Shown here: positions 19,628-29,987 of the stretch, one piece after another
How the letters are laid out: each line of letters starts with the position of its first letter
Position numbering within the stretch: the first letter of the stretch is position 1
Assembly (NCBI RefSeq): GCF_014323605.1
Contig: NZ_SCMB01000002.1
Span: 186,001 to 250,000, forward strand
Source: Lactobacillus kimbladii
GTDB lineage: Bacteria; Bacillota; Bacilli; Lactobacillales; Lactobacillaceae
DNA: 64,000 bases
Direction of reading: 5' to 3'
Made by a program: the position numbers and the translations under genes
Notes under the pieces: generated by a model
What the model saw: only the letters and a program-made list of their open reading frames with translations
Database searches by the model: none
What the model was told of the DNA's origin: nothing

Positions 19628-21352
19628 TTATTTTAACAGTTTTGCCAATGCTTTTTGATAACTTTCAGCAGCTTCATGTGCAGTAGCAATATCTGGTTTA
19701 TTTACTCCAACATAAGCTTTAATTACTGGTTCTGTACCTGAGGGCCGCAAAGCCAGCCAAGTTTCATCGGCTAAAAAGTATTTTAATACATTTGATTTAG
19801 GTAAGTCTCTCATTGGTTTAGTGCCATCTTCATTAGATTCCTGTTGCTTTAAAAAGTCTTGAATTTTAACGACTGGGATCCCATTTATTTGTTGTAAGTT
19901 TTCAGAACGCAATTTCGCCATCAATTCGGCCATTTTCTTTTGTCCACCAATTCCTGGCATTTCTATAGCTTGGGTAATTTCATACGATGTGCCATATTTT
20001 TGCCAGATTTCACTCAAACCATCTAAGACTGTCATATTCCTTGAGGCATAATAAGAGGCTACTTCAGCAAACATTAGCGCTCCTTGCATAGCATCCTTAT
20101 CTCGAGCAAATGGTTTAAAAAGGTAACCATAACTTTCTTCAAATCCCATTAAAAATTTGCCATCATGCATTTTATTCATGCGGTCAATTTCTTCGCCAAT
20201 AAATTTAAACCCTGTCAAAACTGATTTTGTTTTGATACCAAAATCATCAGCAATTTTAAGTGGCATACTACTCGAAACTATTGAAGTAATCAATTCATAA
20301 TCACTGATGAGTTGACCATTATTTTTCAAATTAACTAATAAATAGTAAATCATCAACGTAGCGATCTGATTACCTGTTAAAACTTGAAAGCCACCATCTT
20401 TTGTTCGCACACAAGCACCCATACGATCTGCATCAGGGTCAGTTGCAATGATTAAATCGGCATTTTTTTCATTTGCCAGCTTAATCCCTGGATCAAAAAC
20501 ATCGCGGTATTCTGGATTTGGCTTTTTAGTAGTGGGAAATTCCGGATCGATGATTGCCTGACTGGGAACGGGTATTACTTTACTAAAACCATTTTGCCTA
20601 AAAGCCCGTTCATAAAGTATTTTGCCTGTGCCATGCAAAGGAGTGTAAATAATTGGTAGCCTGTCAGCATTTTGCTCTATAAGTTTAGCATTAACATTTA
20701 CCGTTTTCAGTTCTGCCAAATATGCCTCATCAATATCTTCTCCAATTAACTGCAAAATTCCCTGAGCTCGCAGTTGAGCTACTGGCGCAGTATTAACAGT
20801 AAATATATCAGTTACTCTTTGGGAATAGTTAAAAACGCGCTCAGCATCTTCAGGTCCCATTTGGGCACCATCAGCACCATAAACCTTGTAACCATTATAT
20901 TGCTTGGCATTATGAGAAGCAGTGATATTAATTCCCGCATAAGAATGCAAATATCGTACTGCAAATGAAAGTTCAGGAGTTGGTCTTAAATCATCAAAAA
21001 GATAAACATGGATATTATGAGCTCCTAAAATTTGTGCTGCATGCTCCGCAAACTCGCGAGAGTGATAGCGAGAATCAAAAGAGATCACTACACCCCTTTT
21101 TTGAGCTTTGTCACCTTTTTCATCTATCAGACGAGCCAAACCTTCCGTCACTCGACCTATAGTATATAAATTAATACGATTAGTCCCTGGCTCAAGTCTG
21201 CCCCGCATTCCAGCAGTTCCAAAGTTAATATCCTGGCCAAATGCATCCGCAATCCATTTAGGATCTTGGCTCAGCTTTGCTAACTGTTCTTGCAAGTAAT
21301 CAGGCATGTTGTGGGCATTTTGCCATTCTTGAAATGTTTTTTCAGCTTTCAT
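19628..21352 (-). CDS. pgm: phosphoglucomutase/phosphomannomutase (alpha-D-phosphohexomutase)
   Basis: Interconverts glucose-1-phosphate and glucose-6-phosphate, linking glycolysis to nucleotide-sugar and wall-polymer synthesis. The 574-residue length fits the PgcA-type family. The catalytic phosphoserine loop reads TASHNAKQYNGYK, the metal-binding loop ATDPDADRMG, the sugar-binding loop GFEESYGY, and the phosphate-binding loop RPSGTEPVIK. AGAAAAAGGGGTACC precedes the ATG. It lies downstream of trxB, as in other lactobacilli. Confidence 0.96.
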   Translation of the reverse strand: MKAEKTFQEWQNAHNMPDYLQEQLAKLSQDPKWIADAFGQDINFGTAGMRGRLEPGTNRINLYTIGRVTEGLARLIDEKGDKAQKRGVVISFDSRYHSREFAEHAAQILGAHNIHVYLFDDLRPTPELSFAVRYLHSYAGINITASHNAKQYNGYKVYGADGAQMGPEDAERVFNYSQRVTDIFTVNTAPVAQLRAQGILQLIGEDIDEAYLAELKTVNVNAKLIEQNADRLPIIYTPLHGTGKILYERAFRQNGFSKVIPVPSQAIIDPEFPTTKKPNPEYRDVFDPGIKLANEKNADLIIATDPDADRMGACVRTKDGGFQVLTGNQIATLMIYYLLVNLKNNGQLISDYELITSIVSSSMPLKIADDFGIKTKSVLTGFKFIGEEIDRMNKMHDGKFLMGFEESYGYLFKPFARDKDAMQGALMFAEVASYYASRNMTVLDGLSEIWQKYGTSYEITQAIEMPGIGGQKKMAELMAKLRSENLQQINGIPVVKIQDFLKQQESNEDGTKPMRDLPKSNVLKYFLADETWLALRPSGTEPVIKAYVGVNKPDIATAHEAAESYQKALAKLLK

Positions 21353-21436
21353 TTAGATAAGGTACCCCTTTTTCTAGCAATAAATTCGGTTTCATAGATT
21401 CTATTCTAGCATTTATCATTATTATCATCCGTAAAA

Positions 21437-21474
21437 ATAAAAAAAGAATTCAATTTAAATGAATTCTTTTTTTA
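21437..21474 (-). terminator. terminator of the hprK-lgt-gpsA-trxB transcript
   Basis: AAAAAAAGAATTCA/TGAATTCTTTTTTT near-perfect inverted repeat with a T7 tract on the minus strand. It sits between trxB and pgm. Confidence 0.85.
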
Positions 21475-21484
21475 ATCTTTATAT

Positions 21485-22414
21485 TTAACGATCATTTAAG
21501 TCTTGGAGATAATTATAAGCTTCTTGACCAGCAATGCTGCCATCACCAACTGCATTAGCAATCTGACGCAGATCTTTAGCACGCACATCACCTAAAGCAA
21601 AAATGCCATCAACTTTAGTTCTCATGTGTTCATCAGTTGGGATCCAGCCCTTCTCGTCAGTTATTCCCAAATCTTTAAATGGAGCTGTTTGAGGAATAAC
21701 CCCAACATAAATAAAGACACCTCGAGTTTGCAAATGCTTTTCTTCTCCTGTTTCTTTATCTTTGTATGTGACTCCGGTAACCTTTTCGCCATCTCCATCA
21801 ATAGATTCGGTCAAACCATTCCAAATAAAGTGCATTTTGGAATTAGCGAAAGCACGTTTTTGTAAAGTCGGCTGAGCCCGTAATTGATCACGACGATGGA
21901 TAACCGTGACTGATTTAGCACTTTGTGCCAAATAAATTCCTTCTTCAATAGCTGAATCACCACCACCTATAACAGCAATGTCTTCGTCCTTAAAAAAGGC
22001 AGCATCACAGACTGCACAATAAGAAACACCTTTACCGGAATATTCTTCTTCACCTGGAACTCCTAAATGACGATGATCAGCTCCGGTAGCGATTATTAAT
22101 GCAGGAGCGCTATATTCACCAGTGTCTGTTTTTACGATTTTCTGGTCTCCGTCTATAGTTACCGTTTGTACATCGCCATACTCAAATTTTGTACCAAATT
22201 TCATGATTGAATTATACATTTTTTCACCTAGTTCAGGTCCTTTTATTTCACTGAAACCAGGATAATTATCAATCGCATCGGTATTATTCATTTGCCCGCC
22301 ATACAAGCCACGATCAAGCATTAGAACTGATAAATTTGCACGAGAAGCATAAAGAGCGGCAGTTAACCCACCTGGTCCTGCTCCTATAATGATCACATCA
22401 TATTTTTCCGTCAT
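21485..22414 (-). CDS. trxB: thioredoxin-disulfide reductase
   Basis: An NADPH-dependent flavoenzyme that reduces thioredoxin. The 309-residue product has the FAD motif GAGPGGLTAALYA at the N-terminus, the redox-active CAVC near residue 135, the NADPH motif GGGDSAIEEG, and the C-terminal FAD motif GDVRAKDLRQ. TGGGGGTAAAACT precedes the ATG. It is the main cytosolic thiol reductant in an organism expected to lack glutathione reduction, and is functionally connected to Spx encoded at 63 kb. Confidence 0.97.
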   Translation of the reverse strand: MTEKYDVIIIGAGPGGLTAALYASRANLSVLMLDRGLYGGQMNNTDAIDNYPGFSEIKGPELGEKMYNSIMKFGTKFEYGDVQTVTIDGDQKIVKTDTGEYSAPALIIATGADHRHLGVPGEEEYSGKGVSYCAVCDAAFFKDEDIAVIGGGDSAIEEGIYLAQSAKSVTVIHRRDQLRAQPTLQKRAFANSKMHFIWNGLTESIDGDGEKVTGVTYKDKETGEEKHLQTRGVFIYVGVIPQTAPFKDLGITDEKGWIPTDEHMRTKVDGIFALGDVRAKDLRQIANAVGDGSIAGQEAYNYLQDLNDR

Positions 22415-22471
22415 AGTTTTACCCCCAGTACTTTCTTATTTTTCGTAAGTAATGTTACAACGAATTGATCG

Positions 22472-23491
22472 CTAAAGTCTAATTTCTTGTTTAGGACTCC
22501 TGCCCATCATCTTGGTAATTTCATCATCAACGTTGGAATTTTGGTATAAAACTCGATAAATTGCTTCACTGATTGGCATATCAATTTGCTTTTCCTGACA
22601 TAATTCATGCACAGCTTTTACCGTTGTAGCACCCTCTACAACTTGACCCATATTCTGCAATATGTAGTCAAGACTCTTTCCTTCACCTAATTGTTTACCA
22701 CAACGCCAATTACGCGAATTAACTGAAGTACAGGTAACAATTAAATCACCTATTCCGGAAAGTCCACTGAAAGTCATTGGATCAGCACCAAAATAATTAA
22801 CTCCTAAACGCGTAATTTCAGCTAAACCACGAGTCATTAAAGCTGCTTTGGCATCATCACCATAATGTTTTCCTACTAAAATACCAGCTGCAATAGCAAT
22901 AACATTTTTAACTGCTCCTGCCACTTCAACGCCAATTAAGTCATTGTTAGTATATAAGCGGAAATAATCATTTGAGAATAATTGCTGGACTTTTTGGGCA
23001 TTTTCCCTGCTTGTTGAGGCACATGAAATTGCAGTTAAATCTTTTTGAGCTACGCTTTCTGCATGACTCGGTCCTGAGATTGCTACAATTTTGTCCTCAT
23101 CATCTGGATAGATTTCTTCTGTCAATATTTCAGAAATCAATTTTTTAGATCCCGGCTCAATACCCTTAGTCGCTGTCACAATAAGTGGCTTAGCATTAGT
23201 CTTTTGTAACACCTTGCTTACATTTTGAGCAACACTGCGAATAGCCTGAGTAGGCAGAACAAATAAAACGATTTCTGCATCCTTTAGTGCTTGATTTAAA
23301 TCACCCGTTGCAGTAACCGTCTGATTTACCTTCCAATTCTTCATGTAATGTTCATTAGTATGGTGTTGATTAACTTCATCATTAACTTTTTCGTTATTGC
23401 CGTACAATACGATTTCATAACCTTTGTCAGCAAGCATAGATCCCAAAACAGTGCCCCATGAACCTGCTCCTAAAACTGCAATTTTTGTCAT
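22472..23491 (-). CDS. gpsA: NAD(P)H-dependent glycerol-3-phosphate dehydrogenase
   Basis: Reduces dihydroxyacetone phosphate to sn-glycerol-3-phosphate for membrane lipid and teichoic acid synthesis. The 339-residue protein has the N-terminal GAGSWGTVLG nucleotide motif, the catalytic-lysine region VAGAVKNVIAIAAG, and GLSGIGDLIVTC. GAAAGAGAGTTAAAG precedes the ATG. It is part of hprK-lgt-gpsA-trxB, 30 bases after lgt. A galU gene, present at this position in some lactobacilli, is absent. Confidence 0.97.
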   Translation of the reverse strand: MTKIAVLGAGSWGTVLGSMLADKGYEIVLYGNNEKVNDEVNQHHTNEHYMKNWKVNQTVTATGDLNQALKDAEIVLFVLPTQAIRSVAQNVSKVLQKTNAKPLIVTATKGIEPGSKKLISEILTEEIYPDDEDKIVAISGPSHAESVAQKDLTAISCASTSRENAQKVQQLFSNDYFRLYTNNDLIGVEVAGAVKNVIAIAAGILVGKHYGDDAKAALMTRGLAEITRLGVNYFGADPMTFSGLSGIGDLIVTCTSVNSRNWRCGKQLGEGKSLDYILQNMGQVVEGATTVKAVHELCQEKQIDMPISEAIYRVLYQNSNVDDEITKMMGRSPKQEIRL

Positions 23492-23521
23492 CTTTAACTC
23501 TCTTTCACTTAAAACAATTAT

Positions 23522-24358
23522 TTAATCCCTACTATAAGGATACTTCAAGCCGCTACCGTCAAGATACCATTTCGGTTTAACTACTTTTCTGCGATAAATA
23601 AATAATCCTACGACCACAGCAAATAGTATTAAACTAAGCATTTGTGAAACGCGTATCGAACCCATTAAATAAAGGCTGTCAGTCCGCATCCCTTCCACAA
23701 AAAAGCGCACCACAGCATACCACGCCAAATAAAGCATGAATATTTCACCTTGTTTGAATAAATGCTTTTTATGTCTCAAAAACAATATTATTAACAAACC
23801 AATTAAATTAAAAAAAGATTCGTACAAGAAAGTAGGTTGGTAGTAGATTCCACCGATTTTCATTTGGCTAATGATAAAATTAGGCAAATGCAAGCTTTGT
23901 AAAAATGCTAATGTTGTTGGTTCACCATGGGCTTCCTGGTTAATAAAATTACCCCAGCGTCCCAATATCTGAGCTGCCATTACACCTGGGGTAATAACAT
24001 CCAACATCAAAAATGGGGGTAGCATTCTTTTATAACAAAATACCAAAAGAACTGCCAAACCAGCTAGCAGACCACCATAGATAGCGATGCCGCCATTCCA
24101 AATAGCAATTATCTGATCAAGATGCTGGGAATAATAATCCCATTCAAAGATAACATAATAAATTCGTGCGCCAACATATCCAATCGGAACAGCCCATAAC
24201 AGCAAATCCATGAAGTCATCACTTTCAATTTGCCGTTTGCGTCCCTCAACAATTGCCATTGATACGGCTAAAATAATTGCCACTGCCATGATGACGCCAT
24301 ACCATTTGACACTTAGGTTTCCTAATTTAAATGCTACTGAACTAATGGTCAATGTCAT
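23522..24358 (-). CDS. lgt: prolipoprotein diacylglyceryl transferase
   Basis: The membrane enzyme that adds diacylglycerol to the lipobox cysteine of prolipoproteins. The 278-residue polytopic protein has the signature [13 protein letters not shown] and the conserved HPTFLYE-like segment ([11 protein letters not shown]). The ATG overlaps the hprK stop by 4 bases (ATGA), indicating translational coupling. A substrate in this window would be the OpuCC-like lipoprotein at 42594-43529. Confidence 0.97.
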   Translation of the reverse strand: MTLTISSVAFKLGNLSVKWYGVIMAVAIILAVSMAIVEGRKRQIESDDFMDLLLWAVPIGYVGARIYYVIFEWDYYSQHLDQIIAIWNGGIAIYGGLLAGLAVLLVFCYKRMLPPFLMLDVITPGVMAAQILGRWGNFINQEAHGEPTTLAFLQSLHLPNFIISQMKIGGIYYQPTFLYESFFNLIGLLIILFLRHKKHLFKQGEIFMLYLAWYAVVRFFVEGMRTDSLYLMGSIRVSQMLSLILFAVVVGLFIYRRKVVKPKWYLDGSGLKYPYSRD

Positions 24359-25317
24359 TTATTCTTATCCTTTGCTGAATCTTCTTTAGAATTTTGCTTA
24401 ATTAACTTCGTTAGGTTATTATCAAAAGTTCTTGTAGCGTTATAACCACTTCTCTTGGCACGGAAATTCATTGTAGCGATTTCGATAATGTCTTCCATGT
24501 TGCGACCTACTTTAACTGGGATAGTAATTTGCGGCACTTCAACATTGCAAATATCACGTTTGCTTTCTTCAAAACCTAAACGATCGTAATTTGCCTTATT
24601 ATCCCAATTAACAAGCTTGATTACTAGTTGAATACTTTCACGGCTTTTGACGGCACCAACACCAAACAAATCCATGACATCAATTATGCCAATGCCGCGA
24701 ATTTCCATTAAATGCTTCAAAATGGCCGGTGCTTCGCCCATCACCGTTTCAACATCTTTTTGATAGACATCAACCCGATCATCGGCAATTAAACGATGAC
24801 CACGATGAATCAAACCCAAGGCAGTTTCAGATTTCCCAACACCGGAATCACCAGTCAGTAACACGCCCATACCTTTAACTTCAACTAAGACGCCGTGAAT
24901 CGTATCACGGACAGCTAGTCGTTCTCTTAAATATTCCGTTAAAATACTAGAAACATAAGTGGTTGATTCAGGTGAAGAAAGGATTGGAATTTGTGCATCA
25001 TCAGCAGCTTTAACTAATTCAGGGGGTACACGCAGAGAACGTGACACAAAAAAGCACGGCGTATCAGGTGTGCAAAGCTTAGTAAAAACATCGACCAAGC
25101 TATCGTGATCTAACCTGGCAGCATAAGAAATTTCTGTTCTACCCAATAACTGAATACGCTGGCGGGGGTAAAAGTCAAAGTAGCCTGTTAACTCCAGTCC
25201 TGGTCTGTAAATATCGGATACTATAATTTCTTTATCGTTAATATATTGTTTTCCGTGCACAACGTGGACAATTTTATTATCACGAATTAAATTTTTTAAT
25301 TTGACCGCATTTGTCAT
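24355..25317 (-). CDS. hprK: HPr kinase/phosphorylase
   Basis: The bifunctional enzyme that phosphorylates HPr at Ser46 and reverses this, controlling catabolite repression via CcpA. The 320-residue protein has an N-terminal domain followed by the P-loop GDSGVGKSE and the HPrK signature region [19 protein letters not shown]. It heads the lgt-gpsA-trxB cluster. Its carbon-control role connects with Enzyme I, whose gene end lies at 63.7 kb. Confidence 0.98.
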   Translation of the reverse strand: MTNAVKLKNLIRDNKIVHVVHGKQYINDKEIIVSDIYRPGLELTGYFDFYPRQRIQLLGRTEISYAARLDHDSLVDVFTKLCTPDTPCFFVSRSLRVPPELVKAADDAQIPILSSPESTTYVSSILTEYLRERLAVRDTIHGVLVEVKGMGVLLTGDSGVGKSETALGLIHRGHRLIADDRVDVYQKDVETVMGEAPAILKHLMEIRGIGIIDVMDLFGVGAVKSRESIQLVIKLVNWDNKANYDRLGFEESKRDICNVEVPQITIPVKVGRNMEDIIEIATMNFRAKRSGYNATRTFDNNLTKLIKQNSKEDSAKDKNK

Positions 25318-25334
25318 TTTAAAATGCCCCTTTA

Positions 25335-25610
25335 TTACTTGTCGACATCTTTAGTTTTAGCATCACGTACTTTTTTACGCTTTGGTCTGGTTTCATTGTT
25401 TTGACTCCAATTATTCCAGTCATATGGACCAGAATCAGAGTGCATGCTCTTATTTTCATCATTCTTAGTAAAGTGGTTGATCAACCATATGATACCAATA
25501 ATTACTAGAGCCGCGGGCAACAACAGAATAAAAGCATGAAACAAAGCATAAATCACACTTAAAATGACTACAGCAAGTAAAACTAAACCAATAATTCCCC
25601 AAAAACTCAT
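25335..25610 (-). CDS. small two-helix membrane protein of unknown function
   Basis: A 91-residue protein: two adjacent hydrophobic helices (residues about 5-45) and a hydrophilic, highly basic C-terminal tail ([17 protein letters not shown]). TAGGTGATTAG precedes the ATG. It sits between prfB and hprK with gaps of 8 and 17 bases, so it is probably co-transcribed. No family was recognised; the tail might contact membrane phospholipid or nucleic acid, but this is speculative. Confidence 0.75.
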   Translation of the reverse strand: MSFWGIIGLVLLAVVILSVIYALFHAFILLLPAALVIIGIIWLINHFTKNDENKSMHSDSGPYDWNNWSQNNETRPKRKKVRDAKTKDVDK

Positions 25611-25618
25611 CTAATCAC

Positions 25619-26735
25619 CTACTCCGGATTTTCCTGACTTAAAAGCCATTGTAAATATGCATAAACGAATGGTTGCAACTTGCCATCCATTACACCACTT
25701 GTATCGGAAGTTTCATAGCCCGTACGCAAATCTTTAACCAAATTATAAGGATGAAAAACATAGGATCTTATTTGTGAGCCCCAACCAATTTCTTTTTGGT
25801 CACCTTTAAGTTCCTGCTTATGCTTACGCTTTTTTTCTTCTTCTAAATGAAACAATTTTGCTCGTAATTCATTCATCGCAGTTTCCCTGTTTTGCAGTTG
25901 AGAACGCTGTGCCTGAGATGTAGTTACAATTCCTGTTGGCAAATGAGTAATTCTAACCGCACTGGAAGTTTTATTAATATGCTGACCACCAGCACCACTT
26001 GAGCGGTAAACGTCAATGCGAAGGTCCTTGGGATTGATGTCGACCTTAATACTGTCATCAATTTCTGGAATAACTTCCACAGAGGCAAAGGATGTATGTC
26101 TCCTCTTGGCCGAATCGAAAGGAGAAATTCTGACTAACCTGTGAACACCATTTTCTGACTTCATGAGGCCGTAAGCATTTTTACCTGTAATTTTTGCGCT
26201 GACACTTTTAAGACCGGCTTCTTCTCCGGGCTCATAGTTATTAATTTCAAACTTAAAATTTCTAATATCAGCATAGCGCTGATACATTCTAAGTAGCATT
26301 TGCCCCCAGTCCATAGCTTCGGTACCACCAGCACCAGGATGGATTTCAATCAGGGCATTATGACTATCGTATTTACCAGCTAAGAGCAAATCTAATTCGT
26401 AATCATGAAATTCAGACTGCAACTCTTGTAAATCAGCTTCAACTTCTTTTTGTAAGTCACTGTCTGGTTCCTCCCGCAACAATTCTACTGCTGTTATTTC
26501 ATTTTCATAATCAGACTTTAATTTGTTAAAAGAATTGCGTTTTTCTTTTAACAAGTTTGTCTCACCAATTAGGCTTTGCGCTTTTTCTTGATCATCCCAA
26601 AAAGAGGGGTCCTGCATCTTATTTTCATTAACAATAATATTTTCAGTTATTGAATCTAAGTCAAAGAGACCCCCTAAAGTGGTCTAACCGCTTATTTAAA
26701 CTATCTAATTTATTTTGAATTTCACTTATTTCCAT
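25619..26735 (-). CDS. prfB: peptide chain release factor 2 (programmed +1 frameshift)
   Basis: Recognises UGA and UAA stops and triggers release of the nascent chain. Translation starts at ATG 26735 (MEISEIQNKLDSLNKRLD...), reads 24 codons to CTT followed by an in-frame TGA (26661-26663), shifts +1 by skipping the T at 26663, and continues from GAC at 26662 to the stop at 25619, giving about 371 aa. The GGQ catalytic motif is in SSGAGGQHINKTSSAVR, and the stop-recognition loop lies in the HTSFASVEV region. The upstream Shine-Dalgarno-like AGGGGG stimulates the shift. It lies downstream of secA. Confidence 0.97.
26657..26673 (-). other. programmed +1 frameshift site of prfB
   Basis: Minus strand AGGGGGTCTCTTTGAC: an internal Shine-Dalgarno sequence, a three-base spacer, slippery CTT and the in-frame TGA followed by C. 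This is the canonical autoregulatory arrangement of bacterial RF2 genes. Confidence 0.96.
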
Positions 26736-26775
26736 TTTTTAGCAATAGCTCCCTTATTTTTCAACAAAATTTCAG

Positions 26776-26804
26776 TAAAAAAGAGAAAGCAGCTGCTTTC
26801 TCTT
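26776..26804 (-). terminator. terminator of secA
   Basis: GAGAAAGCAGCTGCTTTCTC palindrome (26783-26802) followed on the minus strand by T6. Confidence 0.88.
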
Positions 26805-26815
26805 CATCTTAACTA

Positions 26816-29215
26816 TTAACGACTAAGATTTTGTCTGATTTCAGCTTTCATAAATAAACGAGTTACGTCAAACTCAATATTTGAAACCATTTCTTCAAAC
26901 ATGTTGTAACCAGAATCTTGGTATTCAACTAATGGATTAAGTTGACCGTAACCACGTAGACTAATTGATTGCCTTAATTGGTCCATTGCATCTATATGAT
27001 CAGTCCAGCGATCATCAACTACCCGCAAGATAACGACTTTTTCAAATTCAAGCATTTCGGAAGGATCAGCTAAAATTTCTTCTTTTTCTTCGTAATTGGC
27101 TTCAACAAGATCATATAATTTTTGCTTTAAGTCAGATACGGTAATTGTTTTGAAATCAATTGCATCTGTTTCTTCTTCATTGGTTAAGCTTGAAGAAATA
27201 AAGTCACGCAGAGAATCAAGACGCCATTTGCTGCGATCACCTTGCGTAAACATATCTACTTGACTATTAATGGTGCGCCTAATCATTGGAATTAAAACAT
27301 CCTTAAGTGACTTTTCTTCACCAATAACCTGCATCCGTTCACCGTAAATAATTTCACGTTGAATACGCATAACATCATCATATTGCAGAGTTTGCTTACG
27401 AGTATCATAGTTATTACCTTCAACCCGCTTTTGAGCTGACTCAACTTGTCTGGTAATCAAACGACTTTCAATTACCTTGTCATCATCATTATCAGATAAC
27501 CGGTCGAGGAAATCTTTGACTCTATCGCCACCAAAACGTTTCATCAAATCGTCTTCAAGTGAAAGATAAAAACGCGTAACACCAGGGTCACCCTGACGAC
27601 CGGAACGGCCACGGAGCTGATTATCAATTCTGCGTGATTCATGGCGCTCAGTACCGATAACAGACAGTCCACCTAGTTCTTTGACACCAGGTCCTAGTTT
27701 AATGTCAGTACCACGACCAGCCATGTTAGTCGCAATAGTTACGGCACCACGTTGACCAGCATTCATAATGATCTGAGCTTCTTTAGCATGGTTTTTGGCA
27801 TTTAAAACTGCATGCGGTATTCCTTCTTTGTCCAGTAAATTACTGAGTCGTTCAGAACTTTCAACCGCAACTGTACCAACTAGCACTGGCTGTCCTTTTG
27901 CATGACGCTCTTTTATTTCATTAACAACTGCCGCAAACTTCGATGACAAAGTTGGATAAAGAATATCAGGATTATCCTTTCTAATTAACGGGCGGTTAGT
28001 TGGAATCGTAATAACCTGCATATTGTAAATTTCACGAAACTCTTCTTCTTCCGTTTTAGCTGTACCAGTCATCCCCGCAAGTTTTTTATACATTCTAAAG
28101 AAGTTCTGGTAGGTAATTGTAGCCTGAGTCTTGGATTCTTCTTGAATCTTTACTCCTTCTTTTGCCTCAATAGCTTGGTGCAAACCATCAGAATAGCGCC
28201 GTCCCTGCATAACACGACCAGTAAACGAGTCAACAATTAAGACTTCACCATCTTGAACAACATAGTCAATATCTTTAAGCATAATGTAATTTGCTCTCAG
28301 AGCCTGATCAATATGGTGTACTAGTTTTTGATTCTCAACATCGTATAAATTTTTAAGTCCAAAATGATCACAAGCTTTCTGAATACCAGTTCTAGTTAAA
28401 GAAATAGTCTTGGTAGGCCAGTCAATCTTATAATCACCATAGTCTTTATCATCGTCTGCATCATCATCACTCTTATCCTCTTTAAGGGTTTTGACAAAAC
28501 GGTCTGCACGAATATAGTCACCATTAGCTTGTTCGGCTTCACCCGAAATAATCAATGGCGTTCTAGCTTCATCAATTAAAATTGAGTCGACCTCATCGAT
28601 AATAGCATAGTTAAGCTCGCGTTGAACCATTTGTTCCTTGTAAACAACCATGTTATCACGTAAATAGTCAAAACCAAGTTCAGAGTTAGTTGAATAAGTT
28701 ACATCACAACTATAAGCTTCCCGTTTTTCATCTGGCGACATCGCATTAAGATTAAGACCAACTGTTAAGCCTAGCCATTTATATAGCTGACCCATTTCTT
28801 CTGCGTCACGACTGGATAAGTATTCGTTGACAGTAACAACATGAACACCTTTTCCTGTTAGTGCGTTCAAATATACAGGCATGGTTGCAGTCAAAGTCTT
28901 ACCTTCACCTGTCATCATTTCAGCGATGTTACCATAATGCAGCGCAATTCCACCCAGAACCTGCACATGAAATGGATAAAGGCCTAAAACTCTTTTAGCT
29001 CCTTCGCGAGCAACCGCAAAGGCTTCAGGTAAAAGTGAGTCTAAGCTCTCACCATTTTTTATCCGGTCACGAAATTCAGGCGTTTTTGCCTGCAATTCTT
29101 CATCAGAAAGTTGGCCATACTCTTCTGCATGACTTTCAACTTTACTGGCAATTTTTTCAAACTTTTTCAGTTCTCTTTTATCGTTATTGTATAGTTTCTT
29201 TAAAATGTTTACCAT
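26816..29215 (-). CDS. secA: preprotein translocase ATPase SecA
   Basis: The motor ATPase that drives Sec-dependent export. The 799-residue protein has Walker [11 protein letters not shown], the [19 protein letters not shown] segment, helicase-type motifs [16 protein letters not shown] and the C-terminal helical domain. It ends with [12 protein letters not shown] and lacks the C-terminal zinc SEC-C domain, as is common in lactobacilli. AAGGATCGATTAA precedes the ATG. It is flanked by hpf upstream and prfB downstream with a terminator after each of hpf and secA. Confidence 0.98.
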   Translation of the reverse strand: MVNILKKLYNNDKRELKKFEKIASKVESHAEEYGQLSDEELQAKTPEFRDRIKNGESLDSLLPEAFAVAREGAKRVLGLYPFHVQVLGGIALHYGNIAEMMTGEGKTLTATMPVYLNALTGKGVHVVTVNEYLSSRDAEEMGQLYKWLGLTVGLNLNAMSPDEKREAYSCDVTYSTNSELGFDYLRDNMVVYKEQMVQRELNYAIIDEVDSILIDEARTPLIISGEAEQANGDYIRADRFVKTLKEDKSDDDADDDKDYGDYKIDWPTKTISLTRTGIQKACDHFGLKNLYDVENQKLVHHIDQALRANYIMLKDIDYVVQDGEVLIVDSFTGRVMQGRRYSDGLHQAIEAKEGVKIQEESKTQATITYQNFFRMYKKLAGMTGTAKTEEEEFREIYNMQVITIPTNRPLIRKDNPDILYPTLSSKFAAVVNEIKERHAKGQPVLVGTVAVESSERLSNLLDKEGIPHAVLNAKNHAKEAQIIMNAGQRGAVTIATNMAGRGTDIKLGPGVKELGGLSVIGTERHESRRIDNQLRGRSGRQGDPGVTRFYLSLEDDLMKRFGGDRVKDFLDRLSDNDDDKVIESRLITRQVESAQKRVEGNNYDTRKQTLQYDDVMRIQREIIYGERMQVIGEEKSLKDVLIPMIRRTINSQVDMFTQGDRSKWRLDSLRDFISSSLTNEEETDAIDFKTITVSDLKQKLYDLVEANYEEKEEILADPSEMLEFEKVVILRVVDDRWTDHIDAMDQLRQSISLRGYGQLNPLVEYQDSGYNMFEEMVSNIEFDVTRLFMKAEIRQNLSR

Positions 29216-29295
29216 TTAATCGATCCTTATATGTAGTTAAAGTATAAAAACACATGATAATTTTACCATGATTGACGCCAAATGAAAAATAAACA

Positions 29296-29324
29296 AAACA
29301 AAAACCTCACACTAAATGTGAGGC
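29296..29324 (-). terminator. terminator of hpf
   Basis: CCTCACA/TGTGAGG stem (29305-29323) followed on the minus strand by T5 and a further T-rich stretch. Confidence 0.88.
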
Positions 29325-29345
29325 CCTTGTTTGATAATACTGTTC

Positions 29346-29894
29346 TTATTTTGTTTCAATCAAACCATAACGGCCATCATTTCTACGATAGACAACACTT
29401 GTGCCGTTAGTTTCACCGTCTTGGAAAACAAAGAAGTCATGCTCAAGCATATTCATTTGCAAAATAGCTTCTTCAGGACTCATAGGTTTTAAGCCGATTT
29501 GCTTATTGCGCACAATAGAAAATTCTTTACTCTCTTTGTCTTTGGTTTCTTCTTCGGCACTTTCAACAAAGAAGTCATTAATGCCTTTTTCACGACTCTT
29601 ACGGTTCACACGGGTCTTATATTTTCTAATTTGTCTTTCAAGTTTTTCAGAAACAAAATCAATACTGCGATACATGTCGTCAGTAGTTTCTTCAGCTCTC
29701 AATACTAAGTATGGCAGTGGTATAGTTACCTCAACTTTAGCCTTGTGATCACGATACACCTTTAAATTAACGTGGGCAATCATATCTTGATTCAAATCGA
29801 AATACTTCTCCAATTTTTTCAAGCGCTTTTCAACATAACTTCTTAAAGCATCAGTTACCTCAATATTTTCACCACGGACATTATACTTTAACAT
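29346..29894 (-). CDS. hpf: long-form ribosome hibernation promoting factor
   Basis: Binds the 30S subunit and dimerises 70S ribosomes into inactive 100S particles in stationary phase. The 182-residue protein has the N-terminal ribosome-binding domain (residues 1-100, YNVRGENIEVTDALR) and the C-terminal dimerisation domain (GLKPMSPEEAILQMNMLEHDFFVF) that defines the long form. Start ATG 29894 follows AAAGGAGAATCTCAT; an ATG six codons upstream overlaps this site. An extended -10 promoter lies upstream. Confidence 0.96.
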   Translation of the reverse strand: MLKYNVRGENIEVTDALRSYVEKRLKKLEKYFDLNQDMIAHVNLKVYRDHKAKVEVTIPLPYLVLRAEETTDDMYRSIDFVSEKLERQIRKYKTRVNRKSREKGINDFFVESAEEETKDKESKEFSIVRNKQIGLKPMSPEEAILQMNMLEHDFFVFQDGETNGTSVVYRRNDGRYGLIETK

Positions 29895-29939
29895 ATGAGA
29901 TTCTCCTTTCAACTGCTTTTGCAGTCTTATGTTACCTAT

Positions 29940-29949
29940 ATTATAGCAA
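29940..29949 (-). promoter_or_regulatory. extended -10 promoter of hpf
   Basis: Minus strand TTTGCTATAAT: a perfect TATAAT (29940-29945) with an upstream TGN extension. No good -35 is seen. Confidence 0.6.
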
Positions 29950-29987
29950 AATTATAACAAAACATGAAAGCGCTGAACAATTTAGTT

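Noticed and set aside
29964-29977. cre-like TGAAAGCGCTGAAC between comFC and hpf
   Set aside because: Two mismatches at the conserved 3' end of the CcpA consensus; too weak to call despite its position near the hpf promoter.
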